The position numbers and the translations under genes were made by a program. DNA of 64,000 nt from Comamonadaceae bacterium (GTDB taxonomy: Bacteria > Pseudomonadota > Gammaproteobacteria > Burkholderiales > Burkholderiaceae_C), in the NCBI GenBank assembly GCA_027488115.1, contig JAIYCG010000037.1:1-64000 (forward strand), written 5' to 3'. Positions 39,664 to 50,609 of this stretch are shown one piece after another; positions within the stretch are counted from its first letter, which is position 1; every line of letters starts with the position of its first letter. A model generated the notes under the pieces. The model was not told the origin of the DNA. It saw only the letters and a list, made by a program, of their open reading frames with translations, and made no database searches.

Positions 39664-40343
39664 GCACTGTCGATCACCACACCTTCATCAAAATTTGCGG
39701 ACTTACTCGTGAAGCCGATGTCTTGGACTGCCTCCAAGCTGGGGTCAATGCCATCGGTTTTGTCATGTACCCCCCCAGTGCCAGATATGTGTCACCCGAG
39801 CGAGCCGGCACCTTGGCCCAATTACTGCCTCCTGGGACAACACCGGTTCTTTTGTTTGTCAATGCCAGCCTAGAAGCCGTTCAATTGGCCTGCCAAGCTG
39901 TGCCTAAGGCCCTGCTGCAATTTCATGGTGATGAAACACCTGATGAATGCGAGCGTTTGGCCCAAGCCGTCAAACGCCCCTACTGGCGTGCTGCCCGAAT
40001 TCCCACTGACCCCACAGCCTCGTTTGACTTGGTAAAATTCTGCCAAGATTACTCAAATGCCCAGGCCATTCTTCTCGACGCACATGTCGACGGTTATGGC
40101 GGTGGCGGGAAAACATTCAATTGGTCACAGCTTCCTCCAAACGTCAACGCTCACCTCGTTTTGAGTGGTGGATTGACGCCTGCAAATGTCACCGATGGCA
40201 TTCGCCAGCTTCGGCCCAAAGCCCTGTCTTTGGCCGTTGATGTCAGCTCGGGCGTCGAGTTAGAGGGCCAAAAAGGCCTCAAAGATGTTCGAAAAATCCA
40301 AGAATTTGTGGCCGCGGTCAAAGCGGCCGATACCATTGAGTAA
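39660..40343 (+). CDS. trpF: Phosphoribosylanthranilate isomerase
   Basis: Amadori isomerisation in tryptophan synthesis. From the ATG at 39660 the protein is 227 aa and has [11 protein letters not shown] with the catalytic cysteine, [20 protein letters not shown], and [11 protein letters not shown]. The frame continues 14 codons upstream inside truA. It is followed by trpB within 5 bases. Confidence 0.96.
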   Translation: MSTVDHHTFIKICGLTREADVLDCLQAGVNAIGFVMYPPSARYVSPERAGTLAQLLPPGTTPVLLFVNASLEAVQLACQAVPKALLQFHGDETPDECERLAQAVKRPYWRAARIPTDPTASFDLVKFCQDYSNAQAILLDAHVDGYGGGGKTFNWSQLPPNVNAHLVLSGGLTPANVTDGIRQLRPKALSLAVDVSSGVELEGQKGLKDVRKIQEFVAAVKAADTIE

Positions 40344-40347
40344 CAAC

Positions 40348-41643
40348 ATGTCCAACTATCAACAACCCGACGCAGCCGGCCACTTCGGTATTTATGGCGG
40401 CAGCTTTGTCAGTGAAACCCTCACCCACGCCATTCTCGAATTGCGCGAGGCCTACGCCAAGTACCAAAACGATCCAGAGTTTTTGGCTGAGTTCCAATAT
40501 GAACTGGCGCACTTTGTGGGCCGTCCCTCCCCCATTTATCACGCTGCTCGCATGAGCCGTGAAATGGGCGGCGCACAAATCTATTTGAAGCGCGAAGACT
40601 TGAATCACACTGGCGCACACAAAATCAACAACACCATTGGCCAAGCCATGTTGGCCAAGCGCATGGGCAAGCCGCGCATCATTGCCGAAACAGGCGCAGG
40701 TCAGCACGGTGTGGCAACAGCCACCATCTGTGCCCGTTACGGCTTGGAGTGCGTGGTTTACATGGGCGCAGAAGACGTCAAGCGTCAAAGCCCCAACGTG
40801 TACCGCATGAAACTTTTGGGTGCCACCGTGGTACCCGTGACCTCCGGCAGCAAAACCCTCAAAGACGCCTTGAACGAAGCCATGCGCGACTGGGTGGCCA
40901 ATGTCGATAACACCTTCTACATCATCGGCACCGTGGCGGGCCCGCACCCCTACCCCATGATGGTTCGTGATTTCCAAAGCGTCATTGGCAACGAATGCCT
41001 CGAGCAAATGCCAAAGCTCTTGGCACAAACAGGTTTGCACAGCCAACAGCCCGATGCGGTCATCGCTTGCGTAGGCGGTGGTTCTAACGCCATGGGCATT
41101 TTCTACCCCTACATCAATCACAATAACACGCGTCTGATTGGCGTTGAAGCTGCGGGCGAAGGCTTAGAAAGTGGCAAACACTCTGCGTCTTTGCAGCGCG
41201 GCAGCCCCGGTGTGTTGCACGGCAACCGCACTTATATCTTGCAAGACGACAACGGCCAAATTACCGAAACGCACAGCATCAGCGCAGGCCTCGACTATCC
41301 GGGCGTGGGCCCTGAGCACGCTTTTTTGAAAGACATTGGCCGCGCCGAATATGTGGGCATCACCGACCAAGAAGCTTTAGACGCTTTCCATTATTTGTGT
41401 CGCACCGAAGGCATCATTCCTGCGCTGGAATCTAGCCATGCCGTGGCTTATGCCAAGAAACTGGCCGCTACCATGAGGCCAGATCAGTCCATTTTGATCA
41501 ACATGTCTGGTCGGGGCGACAAAGACATTGGCACTGTGGCCGACCTCAGTCAAGCCGATTTTTACTGCCGCCCTAGCTGCCAAGGTCAAAGCGTTAAAGG
41601 CGGCTTGACAATGAGTGAACAGCCCGTGAAAGTTTTCAAATGA
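40348..41643 (+). CDS. trpB: Tryptophan synthase beta chain
   Basis: Condenses indole and serine to tryptophan with PLP. From the ATG at 40348 the protein is 431 aa. The PLP lysine is in [31 protein letters not shown] is the indole-channel region, and the phosphate loop is [11 protein letters not shown]. The family glutamate is near GVEAAGEG. The stop overlaps the trpA start (ATGA). Confidence 0.98.
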   Translation: MSNYQQPDAAGHFGIYGGSFVSETLTHAILELREAYAKYQNDPEFLAEFQYELAHFVGRPSPIYHAARMSREMGGAQIYLKREDLNHTGAHKINNTIGQAMLAKRMGKPRIIAETGAGQHGVATATICARYGLECVVYMGAEDVKRQSPNVYRMKLLGATVVPVTSGSKTLKDALNEAMRDWVANVDNTFYIIGTVAGPHPYPMMVRDFQSVIGNECLEQMPKLLAQTGLHSQQPDAVIACVGGGSNAMGIFYPYINHNNTRLIGVEAAGEGLESGKHSASLQRGSPGVLHGNRTYILQDDNGQITETHSISAGLDYPGVGPEHAFLKDIGRAEYVGITDQEALDAFHYLCRTEGIIPALESSHAVAYAKKLAATMRPDQSILINMSGRGDKDIGTVADLSQADFYCRPSCQGQSVKGGLTMSEQPVKVFK

Positions 41644-42449
41644 GCCGCATAGACACCGTTTTCCAGTCGCTGAAATCAAAGGGCCGCAAAGCCTTGATTC
41701 CCTATGTCACTGCGGGCTTTCCCTTTGCTGACATGACCCCAGAAGTGATGCACGCTTTTGTAGATGCAGGTTCAGACATCATTGAATTGGGCGTCCCTTT
41801 CAGCGACCCCTCGGCTGATGGCCCAGTCATTCAAAAGGCGGGCGAAAAGGCTTTGGCATTTGGCATTGGCATGTCTCAAGTTCTTGAAATGGTCAGAGTT
41901 TTTCGGGAACGGGACAATCACACACCTGTTGTGCTGATGGGCTACGCCAACCCCATCGAACGCTATGACTTGAAGCACGGCAAAGACAGTTTCATTCAAG
42001 ATGCAGCAGCTTCGGGTATTGATGGCTTGGTCGTGGTGGATTACCCGCCCGAGGAATGCATAGAGTTTGCAGCCAAATTGCGTGCTAAGCACATTGATTT
42101 GATTTTCTTATTGGCTCCAACCAGCACAAACCAACGCATTGATCAAGTGGCGCAAGTGGCGAGTGGTTATGTTTACTATGTGTCCCTGAGAGGCGTCACA
42201 GGTTCAGGTGCCCTGAACGTTGCAGAAGTTCAAGAAATGTTGCCCCGAATTCAACAGAAAATGGACATTCCGGTCGGTGTGGGATTTGGAATACGAGATG
42301 CCCAAACAGCCAAAGCAATCGGTCAGATTGCAGATGCTGTGGTCATTGGCACCAAAATCATCCAATTGATTGAAAATGAACCTCGCGATAAAGTTGCCCT
42401 TGTGGCTGGCGACTTTTTGCGTGAGATTCGCCAGGCCATGGACGCCTGA
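41640..42449 (+). CDS. trpA: Tryptophan synthase alpha chain
   Basis: Cleaves indole-3-glycerol phosphate to indole, which is channelled to TrpB. The 269-aa TIM barrel has the catalytic glutamate and aspartate in [17 protein letters not shown] and PEECIEFA-adjacent VVVDYPPEE, with phosphate-binding GVTGSGALN and GVGFGIRD. Coupled to trpB by a 4-base overlap; accD follows after 22 bases. Confidence 0.97.
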   Translation: MSRIDTVFQSLKSKGRKALIPYVTAGFPFADMTPEVMHAFVDAGSDIIELGVPFSDPSADGPVIQKAGEKALAFGIGMSQVLEMVRVFRERDNHTPVVLMGYANPIERYDLKHGKDSFIQDAAASGIDGLVVVDYPPEECIEFAAKLRAKHIDLIFLLAPTSTNQRIDQVAQVASGYVYYVSLRGVTGSGALNVAEVQEMLPRIQQKMDIPVGVGFGIRDAQTAKAIGQIADAVVIGTKIIQLIENEPRDKVALVAGDFLREIRQAMDA

Positions 42450-42471
42450 AACACCGCTTAAGGAAATCGAC

Positions 42472-43344
42472 ATGAGCTGGCTCGAAAAACTACTGCCTCC
42501 CAAAATTCTGCACACTGACCCTGCCGATCGACGCAGCGTGCCCGAGGGTTTGTGGATCAAGTGCCCCAAGTGCGAGTCCGTGCTTTACAAAACCGATTTG
42601 GAACAAAACCAAAACGTTTGCCCCTCTTGCAGTCATCACCATCGGATTGGTGCGCGCGCCCGTCTGAACAACTTTTTAGACAACGAAGGCCGCTACGAAA
42701 TTGGCCAAGAGGTGGTGCCTGTCGACGCCTTGAAATTCAAAGACAGCCGCAAGTATCCCGAGCGCATCAAAGAAGCCATGAGCAACACTGGCGAAACCGA
42801 CGCCTTGGTGGTCATGGGCGGCGCCATCCACAGCATCAACTTGGTGGCCGCTTGCTTTGAGTTTGACTTTATGGGGGGCAGTATGGGCTCCGTGGTCGGC
42901 GAGCGTTTTGTGCGAGGCGTTGAAACCGCCATCGAACAGAAAGTGCCCTTCATTTGCTTCACGGCCACCGGTGGCGCGCGCATGCAAGAGGGCTTGTTGT
43001 CCTTGATGCAAATGGCCAAAACCAATGCGTCACTCACCCGCTTGGCCAAAAAAGGCTTGCCTTACATCAGCGTCTTGACCGACCCCACCATGGGCGGGGT
43101 GTCGGCAGGTTTTGCCTTCATGGGCGATGTGGTCATTGCCGAACCCAAAGCCCTGATTGGCTTTGCAGGACCCCGTGTGATTGAAAGCACTGTGCGCGTG
43201 ACTTTGCCCGAAGGTTTTCAGCGAGCCGAGTTTTTACAAGAAAAAGGCGCCATCGACTTTATCTGCGATCGACGTGAGTTGAAAGCGACCATTGCCAACA
43301 CACTGGCCATGCTGACGCGTCAGTCAGCTGACGCAGTCAGTTAA
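42472..43344 (+). CDS. accD: Acetyl-CoA carboxylase carboxyltransferase beta subunit
   Basis: Transfers carboxyl from biotin to acetyl-CoA to form malonyl-CoA. From the ATG at 42472 the protein is 290 aa. A zinc ribbon uses Cys31, Cys34, Cys50 and Cys53 (CPKC and CPSC). The crotonase-like core has [20 protein letters not shown] and [17 protein letters not shown]. The frame extends 34 codons upstream inside trpA. The usual downstream folC is not here; a convergent yggT follows instead. Confidence 0.97.
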   Translation: MSWLEKLLPPKILHTDPADRRSVPEGLWIKCPKCESVLYKTDLEQNQNVCPSCSHHHRIGARARLNNFLDNEGRYEIGQEVVPVDALKFKDSRKYPERIKEAMSNTGETDALVVMGGAIHSINLVAACFEFDFMGGSMGSVVGERFVRGVETAIEQKVPFICFTATGGARMQEGLLSLMQMAKTNASLTRLAKKGLPYISVLTDPTMGGVSAGFAFMGDVVIAEPKALIGFAGPRVIESTVRVTLPEGFQRAEFLQEKGAIDFICDRRELKATIANTLAMLTRQSADAVS

Positions 43345-43391
43345 TCTGCGAAACGACAGCTCAGCTTATCCGTTTAAAGCTTCAGCTGGTT

Positions 43392-43958
43392 TCAAAAGAC
43401 GCCCTGTTGCAAACCTGCCAACAACATGCCCACAATTTGAAGGATCACCAGCAATACCAATGGTGAGAGATCGATGCCCCCCGGCTGTGGCAAAGCAGTG
43501 CGAATGGGGGCTAGCCATGGCTCGACCAAGCGCGACAAAAGCATCATGCTGCCGCTGTTGGGTTGTACCCACGATAAGATGGCATACAGCAAAATAATGG
43601 CACTCAGGCCAGAGACCAGCCAGTGTAAAACTCCGAACAAACTGGCCACCAAAATACCCATGAAAGCCGCTTGTGTGCCTGTCAACACCCACATGGCTGC
43701 GACGTGGCTCAGTTTCATCAACCAAGCAGCCACCAAGCTAGAAGTATCCAAGCGGCCCATGGCTGGCAAAAAGCGTCGAAGCGGCATGACCAACCAATCG
43801 GTCACTGCAAAGACGAAGCGCCCAATGGGGTTCTGAAAGGGCAGACGCTGCCATTGCATCACCAACCTCATCAGGCAAGCGCCGCCCACCAAACCAGTGG
43901 CAACATCCAAGATCAAATTGACAATTTGTAGAAACACAGAAGTCCTCCAAGTGCGCAA
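43392..43958 (-). CDS. YggT-family membrane protein
   Basis: Inner-membrane protein of uncertain role; relatives are linked to osmotic tolerance and membrane organisation. The 188-aa protein contains the two YggT repeats, visible as NPIGRFVFAVTDWLVMPLRRFLP and LVEPWLAPIRTALPQPGGIDLSPLV, each next to hydrophobic helices. It is convergent with accD and divergent from lysS. Confidence 0.88.
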   Translation of the reverse strand: MRTWRTSVFLQIVNLILDVATGLVGGACLMRLVMQWQRLPFQNPIGRFVFAVTDWLVMPLRRFLPAMGRLDTSSLVAAWLMKLSHVAAMWVLTGTQAAFMGILVASLFGVLHWLVSGLSAIILLYAILSWVQPNSGSMMLLSRLVEPWLAPIRTALPQPGGIDLSPLVLLVILQIVGMLLAGLQQGVF

Positions 43959-44054
43959 ATGATAGCTTGAGCCCGAAGCAATCGTAAAATAAAGGGTTCG
44001 CGCTGAATCTCAGCGTATTTAAGGGCTTTGGCTCTCACTTTAGAAGCGCTCCTC

Positions 44055-45605
44055 ATGTCAGATACGCCAGCAGAAAATCAAACCGCCCCCATCCTTGATG
44101 AGAACCAACTGATCGCTGAGCGCCGCCACAAGCTCAAGGCCATGCGAGAAGCTCAAAAACAGGGCAAAGGGGTTGCTTTCCCCAATGACTTCAAACCTGA
44201 AGATCGCGCAGAATTTTTGACCAAAGCCCATGGCAGCAAAGCGCCCGAAGCTTTAAAAGGCGAAGGGATTGTTCCCACCACGGCCAAAATTGCAGGGCGC
44301 ATGATGCTCAAGCGTGTCATGGGCAAGGCCAGCTTTGCCACCTTGCAAGATGCCACAGGTCGGTTTCAAATTTATGTCACGCGCGACGACATTGGTGAAG
44401 ACGCTTACAACGATTTCAAGCACTGGGACCTGGGCGACATTGTGGCCGCAGAGGGCTACTTGTTCAAAACCAAAATGGGCGAATTGTCATTGCACGCGTC
44501 AAGCGTTCGCATGCTGACCAAGAGCCTTCGCCCTATGCCTGACAAGTTCCACGGTGTGGTCGATCAAGAAATCAAATACCGTCAGCGCTATGTCGATTTG
44601 ATGATGGACGAAGAGGCACGCAAGCGCTTTACCGCCCGCAGCAAAGCCGTCAGTGGCTTGCGAGACTTCATGGTCAAACACGACTTTCTTGAAGTTGAAA
44701 CACCCATGCTGCATCCCATTCCTGGTGGCGCCAACGCTCGCCCGTTTGTCACACACCACAACGCGCTTGACCAAGAAATGTACTTGCGCATTGCGCCTGA
44801 GCTTTACTTGAAACGGCTCTTGGTGGGCGGTTTTGAACGCGTGTTTGAAATCAACCGGAATTTCCGCAACGAGGGAATTTCTGTTCGCCACAATCCTGAG
44901 TTCACCATGATGGAGTTCTATGCGGCTTATTGGAACTACCAAGACTTGATGGGTTTTACAGAAGAGTTGGTGCGAGACGCCGCCATGAACGCCGTCGGCC
45001 ATTTGCAACTGACCTATGGCGGGAAAGCCGTCGATTTAGCCAAGCCTTTTGAGCGTCTCACCATTCGCGAAGCCATCGTCAAGTACACGGATGCTGACGA
45101 CAAAGTAGATGACTTGACATGGCTGACTCAAGCCCTTCAAAAGTTGGGTATGAATGAAATCAAGAACAACTTGTCTAAAAAATCTTTGGCTGGTTTGCAA
45201 GTTTTGTACTTTGAAGAAACCGTGGAAGACAAATTGTGGGAACCCACATTCATCATGGAGCACCCCACCGAAATTTCTCCTTTGGCTCGCGCCAACGATC
45301 AGCGCCCCGAAGTGACAGAACGCTTTGAGCTCTACATCACGGGCCGTGAATTTGGCAATGGTTTCTCAGAGCTCAACGATGCTGAAGACCAAGTGGCACG
45401 GTTTCAAGCCCAAGTAGACGCCAAAGACAGCGGCGACGATGAAGCGATGTTCTTTGACCACGACTTTGTGCGCGCCTTAGAGTACGGCATGCCACCCGCC
45501 GGCGGCTGCGGCATCGGTATTGACAGATTGATGATGCTCCTCACAGACAGCCCCAGCATACGCGATGTGATTTTGTTCCCCGCCTTGAAGCGAGAACAAG
45601 ATTAA
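44055..45605 (+). CDS. lysS: Lysine--tRNA ligase (class II)
   Basis: Charges tRNA-Lys. From the ATG at 44055 the protein is 516 aa. An N-terminal OB-fold anticodon domain (about 60-175) precedes the class II core with motif 1 near [21 protein letters not shown], motif 2 [20 protein letters not shown], and motif 3 [14 protein letters not shown]. An ATG at 44028 is in frame but would add nine unfamily-like residues. The prfB gene often seen before lysS is not present. Confidence 0.97.
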   Translation: MSDTPAENQTAPILDENQLIAERRHKLKAMREAQKQGKGVAFPNDFKPEDRAEFLTKAHGSKAPEALKGEGIVPTTAKIAGRMMLKRVMGKASFATLQDATGRFQIYVTRDDIGEDAYNDFKHWDLGDIVAAEGYLFKTKMGELSLHASSVRMLTKSLRPMPDKFHGVVDQEIKYRQRYVDLMMDEEARKRFTARSKAVSGLRDFMVKHDFLEVETPMLHPIPGGANARPFVTHHNALDQEMYLRIAPELYLKRLLVGGFERVFEINRNFRNEGISVRHNPEFTMMEFYAAYWNYQDLMGFTEELVRDAAMNAVGHLQLTYGGKAVDLAKPFERLTIREAIVKYTDADDKVDDLTWLTQALQKLGMNEIKNNLSKKSLAGLQVLYFEETVEDKLWEPTFIMEHPTEISPLARANDQRPEVTERFELYITGREFGNGFSELNDAEDQVARFQAQVDAKDSGDDEAMFFDHDFVRALEYGMPPAGGCGIGIDRLMMLLTDSPSIRDVILFPALKREQD

Positions 45606-45632
45606 AAATACAGCTAGAGGGCTATTTTTTTC
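45604..45632. terminator. Terminator-like hairpin after lysS
   Basis: AAAATA and GC on the left pair with GCTATTTT on the right around TAGAGG, with two extra bases (CA) in the left arm, followed by seven T residues. It lies directly after the lysS stop and directly after the stop of the convergent small membrane-protein gene. The stem is weak. Confidence 0.5.
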
Positions 45633-45929
45633 TTAGGGTTTGGGTAATCTGTCTTGCGGTCGATTCATTTCCGAGACATCTTTGGCTTCGACATCGACCA
45701 CCTCAGCATCATTTTTCGAAGCTTGTCTCCATGGACCCAATGGCGCTTTGTTCTTGGCCATGTCTTGGTAACGTTGCCACACCACCGCCACTTCGGGTTT
45801 GCGTCCGCGGACCAAAGACCATGCGACTCTGAACAACAAAGCCAACAAGAGAATGCAAAGCATACCCAACACAAAAACCAGCCCCAAAAGACTGAAGAAG
45901 ATTTTAAAAATCCAAGCGATGAATTTCAT
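45633..45929 (-). CDS. Small membrane protein of unknown function
   Basis: Not recognised. The 98-aa product has a long hydrophobic N-terminal stretch (residues 4-38, one or two helices: FKIFFSLLGLVFVLGMLCIL), a short basic turn (RGRKPEV), and a charged C-terminus rich in Asp, Glu and Lys. It lies 1 base after the nagZ stop on the same strand, suggesting it is the last gene of that operon. Confidence 0.7.
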   Translation of the reverse strand: MKFIAWIFKIFFSLLGLVFVLGMLCILLLALLFRVAWSLVRGRKPEVAVVWQRYQDMAKNKAPLGPWRQASKNDAEVVDVEAKDVSEMNRPQDRLPKP

Positions 45930-45930
45930 A

Positions 45931-47013
45931 TCAAGGTAAACAAGCTAAGGCTTGCTGGTAATTGACCGAACGGACCAAATCCCCCCAAGCCAAAGGCGGT
46001 GTTGTTGGCAAGAGTGCCAAGCGACGTGCTTCACTGAGTTCATCAGGTTGCCACCACCCTTTCACTTGCGCTTCTGCCAAGCCGTCTAAGACCTCGTCGA
46101 TCACTTTGCTGCCCTTGAGGGATTGATTGCACAAGAGCGCCACATCACAACCAGCTTGGAGCGTAGCCAAGGCGCCTTGCGTGAAACTGAGGGGCTTGCC
46201 ATCTAAAACACGTGCGCCAACCATCGACAAATCGTCGCTGATCACTGCACCTGTAAATTCCAACTGATCGCGCAGAATATCTTGGATCCAAGTTTGTGAA
46301 AAACCCGCTGGACGGGCGTCCACTTTGGGATAAATCACGTGTGCAGCCATGACAGCAGTCAGCTCGTTGCTTAGCCACTCATAAGGCTTGGCATCCTCTC
46401 TCAAGACGGCCTTCAGACTGCGCTTGTCGATGGGCATGTCCACATGCGAGTCGGCCTTGACGAAGCCATGCCCAGGAAAGTGTTTGCCGCAGTTGCCCAT
46501 GCCTGCGCGAAGCAAGCCCTGTGTCAGACTTTTAGCCAGCAAGCTGACGTGTCGGGGGTCTCGGTGAAATGAGCGGTCGCCAATGACGCTGCTCTCGCCG
46601 TAATCCAGATCGAGCACCGGCGTAAAGCTGAAATCGACACCACAGGCACGCAACTCAGCAGCCAACAAATAGCCCACCGCCGAGGCTGCCTTGCAGGCTT
46701 GTAAAACGCCCTCGCCTTCAAGGCCTTTGCCATCCTGGGCCCACATTTCACCCAAACGGCGCATGGCCGGCAAATGAGTAAACCCATCGGTTCTAAAGCG
46801 CTGCACGCGGCCGCCCTCGTGGTCAACGCAGATGAGCAAATCTTTTCGAACAGCCTTGATGTCTGCGCACAAAGCCGTGAGTTGCGCGCGACTTTCCCAA
46901 TTGCGGCCAAACAAAATGATGCCACCCGTTAAGGGGTTTTGGAGGCGTTTTTTGTCAACCGCCGAGAGGGCAAAACATTCAATGTCAATGATCAGAGGGG
47001 CTTGAATGTTCAT
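45931..47013 (-). CDS. nagZ: Beta-N-acetylhexosaminidase (cell-wall recycling)
   Basis: Cytoplasmic GH3 enzyme removing N-acetylglucosamine from muropeptides during peptidoglycan recycling. From the ATG at 47013 the protein is 360 aa. It has the NagZ signatures [12 protein letters not shown], the catalytic acid/base histidine loop in [16 protein letters not shown], and the nucleophile aspartate in [11 protein letters not shown]. The ATG overlaps the acpS stop (ATGA). Confidence 0.95.
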   Translation of the reverse strand: MNIQAPLIIDIECFALSAVDKKRLQNPLTGGIILFGRNWESRAQLTALCADIKAVRKDLLICVDHEGGRVQRFRTDGFTHLPAMRRLGEMWAQDGKGLEGEGVLQACKAASAVGYLLAAELRACGVDFSFTPVLDLDYGESSVIGDRSFHRDPRHVSLLAKSLTQGLLRAGMGNCGKHFPGHGFVKADSHVDMPIDKRSLKAVLREDAKPYEWLSNELTAVMAAHVIYPKVDARPAGFSQTWIQDILRDQLEFTGAVISDDLSMVGARVLDGKPLSFTQGALATLQAGCDVALLCNQSLKGSKVIDEVLDGLAEAQVKGWWQPDELSEARRLALLPTTPPLAWGDLVRSVNYQQALACLP

Positions 47014-47405
47014 TCCGTTCTCTCCACCACGCAATAACTGCCGGCGTAATCTGCCTCGTCTGTCACGCTGATGTGTGCTTTCAGATGTTGGGACTCAAAC
47101 CAGATTTTCAAGTGACCGTGTAAAACAATCACGGGCTGGCCTGATGGCAACTTGCCAATTTCGCATGACCGCCAAGTCATGGGCATGCGCATGCCCATGC
47201 CGATGGCTTTGCTAAAGGCTTCTTTGGCTGAAAAACGTGTGGCAACATATCGCACGCCTCGCTCCGGCCACCGAGCGCCACGGGCTTTGTAAGTGGCAAA
47301 TTCAGCGTCGCTCAAAACTTTTTGAGCAAAGCGATCGCCATGCTTTTCCAAACTGGCTCTGATGCGCCGCACATCGCACAGGTCGGTTCCAATGCCGTAA
47401 ATCAT
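47010..47405 (-). CDS. acpS: Holo-[acyl-carrier-protein] synthase
   Basis: Attaches 4'-phosphopantetheine from CoA to the serine of acyl carrier protein, here presumably AcpP encoded at 57073. The 131-aa protein begins [15 protein letters not shown], with the Mg-binding aspartate, and has the [13 protein letters not shown] motif with the catalytic glutamate. It lies between pdxJ and nagZ as in many betaproteobacteria. Confidence 0.96.
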   Translation of the reverse strand: MIYGIGTDLCDVRRIRASLEKHGDRFAQKVLSDAEFATYKARGARWPERGVRYVATRFSAKEAFSKAIGMGMRMPMTWRSCEIGKLPSGQPVIVLHGHLKIWFESQHLKAHISVTDEADYAGSYCVVERTE

Positions 47406-47412
47406 GATGGCC

Positions 47413-48165
47413 TCAAGCTGATCGGCCCAAGGCCTTCAAGTAGCCACTTACGGCAGCTGCATAGCCTACCTCCAAGGCATCTGCAATCAATGCATGACCA
47501 ATAGAAACCTCTAAAAGGCCAGGTACTGATTGTGAAAATAGTGGCAAGTTGTCTTGGTTCAAATCGTGGCCTGCATTGACCCCCAGGCCTAGCGCAATGG
47601 CTGCCCTGGCGGTATTCACATACTTTTTCAAACAAGCTGCATTGTCAGCTGCACCGAAGGTGGCGGCATAAGGCTCCGTGTACAACTCGACCCGATCAGC
47701 GCCCACTTGTTGAACCGCTTTCATTTGCTCAGGTTCAGGGTCCATGAACAAACTGACGCGAACACCCAATGACTTGCATTCGTCAATCAAGGGTTGGAGC
47801 TGAGCGGCATCCTTTGGAAAAGACCAACCATGGTCACTGGTGAATTGGCCTTCACTGTCGGGTACAAAGGTCACTTGGTGGGGCCTGAAAGTTCTGACAA
47901 AGTCCATCAATTGGTGAAATGGATTGCCTTCGATGTTGAACTCCCTGTCAGGCCAATGCTTCATCAGTTCAGACAATTCAACAACATCAGAAGCACGGAT
48001 GTGACGCTCATCGGGACGCGGGTGAATGGTAATACCCTGCGCACCGGCCTCAAGGCACATCTGAGCCGCCTTTAAGACACTGGGTATGCCTATGTGGCGT
48101 GAATTTCTCAACAAGGCCACCTTGTTGACATTGACGGATAGTGCCGTTTTTGGATGGGGAGTCAT
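47413..48165 (-). CDS. pdxJ: Pyridoxine 5'-phosphate synthase
   Basis: Closes the ring of vitamin B6 from 1-deoxyxylulose 5-phosphate and aminoacetone phosphate derivatives. From the ATG at 48165 the protein is 250 aa. It has [16 protein letters not shown], the active-site [16 protein letters not shown] and [16 protein letters not shown]. It follows recO by 7 bases; an in-frame start at 48192 would overlap recO. Confidence 0.96.
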   Translation of the reverse strand: MTPHPKTALSVNVNKVALLRNSRHIGIPSVLKAAQMCLEAGAQGITIHPRPDERHIRASDVVELSELMKHWPDREFNIEGNPFHQLMDFVRTFRPHQVTFVPDSEGQFTSDHGWSFPKDAAQLQPLIDECKSLGVRVSLFMDPEPEQMKAVQQVGADRVELYTEPYAATFGAADNAACLKKYVNTARAAIALGLGVNAGHDLNQDNLPLFSQSVPGLLEVSIGHALIADALEVGYAAAVSGYLKALGRSA

Positions 48166-48172
48166 GAAGGTC

Positions 48173-48928
48173 TCACAAACTTTGAATGTCAATCATCATT
48201 TGACGGGTCTTTAAGGTACCGACACCGCAATGGTAATTGAGTAAGGTCCGAAGTTGGGTGCGAAGTGGCGTCAACATGTCTAAGCTCAAACGAAGGGTCT
48301 CTGTAAATGGTGAATCGCCATCCAAGGCATGTTGAAGCAACAACCACTGCCCACCGCTCAAGGCATGCCGATCGTCTGGATGAGCCAATCGCAAACCACC
48401 TTCCGGCACCAAGCAATAGTCTCTTGCCTCATCCAAGTCAGCCATGGTAAGGGTCTGGCAATTCAAACTAGGTAGAAGGCCAATTTCTCTCAGCAACAGC
48501 AGTTCAAAGACGCGAAGCGAAGCCTGTAGCAATTCGCTTGGCTCTGTTGCCATCACCCGCACCGTTGCCGCATAGGCATCAAACAGTTTGGGGTGAGGGT
48601 CTTCGCGGGCTAAAAGACGCAGCAAGAGCTCATTCAGGTAATACCCCGACAGCAATGCGTCACCGATGGGCATCACATGGCCACCCATCCAATCTACTGA
48701 CTTTAATGTCCGAATATCGGCATCACCCCCATAGGCAATTTGAATGGCTTGCAGCGGCAATAAAACAGGCCGAAAAGAAGAGCTTGGTTTTTTGGCGCCC
48801 TTGGCCACCAAAGCAATGCGCCCATGGTGGCGAGTGAACACTTCTAAGATGAGGCTGGACTCGCTCCAGTCATAGCGGTGGAGCACATAGGCAGGCTCAT
48901 CCGAAATTCGTTTCAAGACGGCGGCCAT
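48173..48928 (-). CDS. recO: DNA repair protein RecO
   Basis: Helps RecR load RecA at single-strand gaps. The 251-aa protein has the N-terminal OB fold starting [20 protein letters not shown] and the block [19 protein letters not shown]; the C-terminal helical half includes [10 protein letters not shown]. The zinc cysteines of some RecO proteins are not visible. Operon position between era and pdxJ fits. Confidence 0.94.
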   Translation of the reverse strand: MAAVLKRISDEPAYVLHRYDWSESSLILEVFTRHHGRIALVAKGAKKPSSSFRPVLLPLQAIQIAYGGDADIRTLKSVDWMGGHVMPIGDALLSGYYLNELLLRLLAREDPHPKLFDAYAATVRVMATEPSELLQASLRVFELLLLREIGLLPSLNCQTLTMADLDEARDYCLVPEGGLRLAHPDDRHALSGGQWLLLQHALDGDSPFTETLRLSLDMLTPLRTQLRTLLNYHCGVGTLKTRQMMIDIQSL

Positions 48929-48940
48929 GGGCTACGCTAT

Positions 48941-49855
48941 TTACTCGTAACCGAAGGAGCGAACACGCGCTTCGTCATCGGCCCAGCCAGAACGAACCTT
49001 GACCCACAGCTCGATGAAAACTTTGGCATCCATGAGCTTTTCTAGTTCTTGGCGTGCTTCCGTGCCAATGCGTTTAAGGCGATCGCCTTTGTCTCCGATG
49101 ACCATGGCCTTGTGACCTTCACGCTCAACCACAATGGTGGCGGCAATGCGAACCATGCGATTGGCTGAACGACTGGGTTCCTCTTCGAATTTGTCAATGA
49201 CCACAGTAGAGGTGTAGGGCAATTCGTCACCCGTAAAACGGAATAATTTCTCACGCACAATTTCACTGGCCAAAAACTTTTCACTGCGGTCAGTGAGTTC
49301 ATCTTCGCCGTACCACCATGCTTGCTCAGGCAAGTATTTTTCGCAATACCCCATGAGCCGCTCAATGTCTTTGGCATTTTTGGCAGACATGGGCACAAAC
49401 TCAGTAAATGGATGCCGCTCTTGCATCTCTTGGAGCCAAGGCGCCAAGTCTTCACGTCGGTTGACGGTGTCCAATTTGTTCGCAATTAATAGAACAGGCA
49501 CATCGGGTTTGAGCAAGGCCAAAACTTTGGCGTCGGCTGTGTTGAACATGCCAGCTTCGACCACAAACAACACCAGATCGACATCACCCACTGCGCCTAA
49601 GACAGTTTTGTTCAAAGACTTGTTAAGAGCGGTATTGTGACGGGTTTGAAAACCCGGGGTGTCCACAAACACATATTGGGTTGCACCCTCTGTGCGAATG
49701 CCGGTAATGCGGTGGCGAGTGGTTTGAGCTTTGCGCGAAGTAATGCTGATTTTTTGGCCTACCAGGGCATTGAGCAAAGTCGACTTTCCCACATTGGGTT
49801 TGCCAACAATGGCCACCAAACCGCAACGTTGGGCGGGGTTGGTTTCTGTGTTCAT
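48941..49855 (-). CDS. era: GTPase Era
   Basis: Essential GTPase for 30S maturation, binding near the 3' end of 16S rRNA. The 304-aa protein has G1 [15 protein letters not shown]3 [10 protein letters not shown]4 NKLD and G5 SAKN, then a C-terminal KH domain with [17 protein letters not shown]. The ATG overlaps the rnc stop (ATGA). Confidence 0.97.
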   Translation of the reverse strand: MNTETNPAQRCGLVAIVGKPNVGKSTLLNALVGQKISITSRKAQTTRHRITGIRTEGATQYVFVDTPGFQTRHNTALNKSLNKTVLGAVGDVDLVLFVVEAGMFNTADAKVLALLKPDVPVLLIANKLDTVNRREDLAPWLQEMQERHPFTEFVPMSAKNAKDIERLMGYCEKYLPEQAWWYGEDELTDRSEKFLASEIVREKLFRFTGDELPYTSTVVIDKFEEEPSRSANRMVRIAATIVVEREGHKAMVIGDKGDRLKRIGTEARQELEKLMDAKVFIELWVKVRSGWADDEARVRSFGYE

Positions 49856-50538
49856 CCGCGTGCCTTGACTTTCAAAATTTCAAGCATGGCAGCTGCCGCG
49901 GCTTGCTCGCCTGCACGCCGCGAGGGACCGCTGCCGTGCTGCGAGAGACTGAGTTCGGGAATATCGCAAGCGACATCAAAAATTTGTCGGTGTGCGGCGC
50001 CAGATGTGGCAACCACAGAGTACTGAGGCAACTGCAATTTTCGGCCTTGCAGCCATTCTTGCAATTCTGTTTTTGGATCCTTGGCGGCTGCCTTCATTTG
50101 AGGATTGATTTCAACATTTTGAAACAATCTATGCACCAATTGTTCTGCGCTTGCATAACCCGCATCAAGGAAGACTGCACCGATCAGGGCTTCCAAGGCA
50201 TCGGCCAAAATTGAAGGCCGGCGTTGCCCACCAGATTTCAGTTCCCCTTCCCCCAACTTGAGGCAAAGTGGAATTTGAAGGCTCAGGGCCAGTTGGTGAA
50301 GTGTTTCTTGCTTTACCAAATTCGCTCTGACGCGAGACAAATCACCCTCTGGCAAATCACTCAGTTGGGCGTAAAGCAAATGAGCAACCGCCAAGTTCAA
50401 AACTGAATCGCCTAAGAATTCTAGACGTTCATTGTGATCCGCGGAGTAGCTGCGATGCGTCACGGCCTGAACGAGCAAACTCGCATCTTTGAAGTTGTGC
50501 TCAAGGCGAGCTTGCAATTGACTGAGATCGTCGTTCAA
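49852..50538 (-). CDS. rnc: Ribonuclease III
   Basis: Cleaves double-stranded RNA, including rRNA precursors. The 228-aa protein has the catalytic signature [17 protein letters not shown], the second acidic site around [16 protein letters not shown], and a C-terminal double-stranded RNA-binding domain (about 155-225). It lies 71 bases after lepB; the DUF4845 gene that often intervenes is missing. Confidence 0.97.
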   Translation of the reverse strand: MNDDLSQLQARLEHNFKDASLLVQAVTHRSYSADHNERLEFLGDSVLNLAVAHLLYAQLSDLPEGDLSRVRANLVKQETLHQLALSLQIPLCLKLGEGELKSGGQRRPSILADALEALIGAVFLDAGYASAEQLVHRLFQNVEINPQMKAAAKDPKTELQEWLQGRKLQLPQYSVVATSGAAHRQIFDVACDIPELSLSQHGSGPSRRAGEQAAAAAMLEILKVKARG

Positions 50539-50609
50539 ACTGATGGCCTGAGATTGAAATTAAAGATGTGCAAAGTAAATAGATGTTGGCGATGTTAAAG
50601 ATGTCGCGT

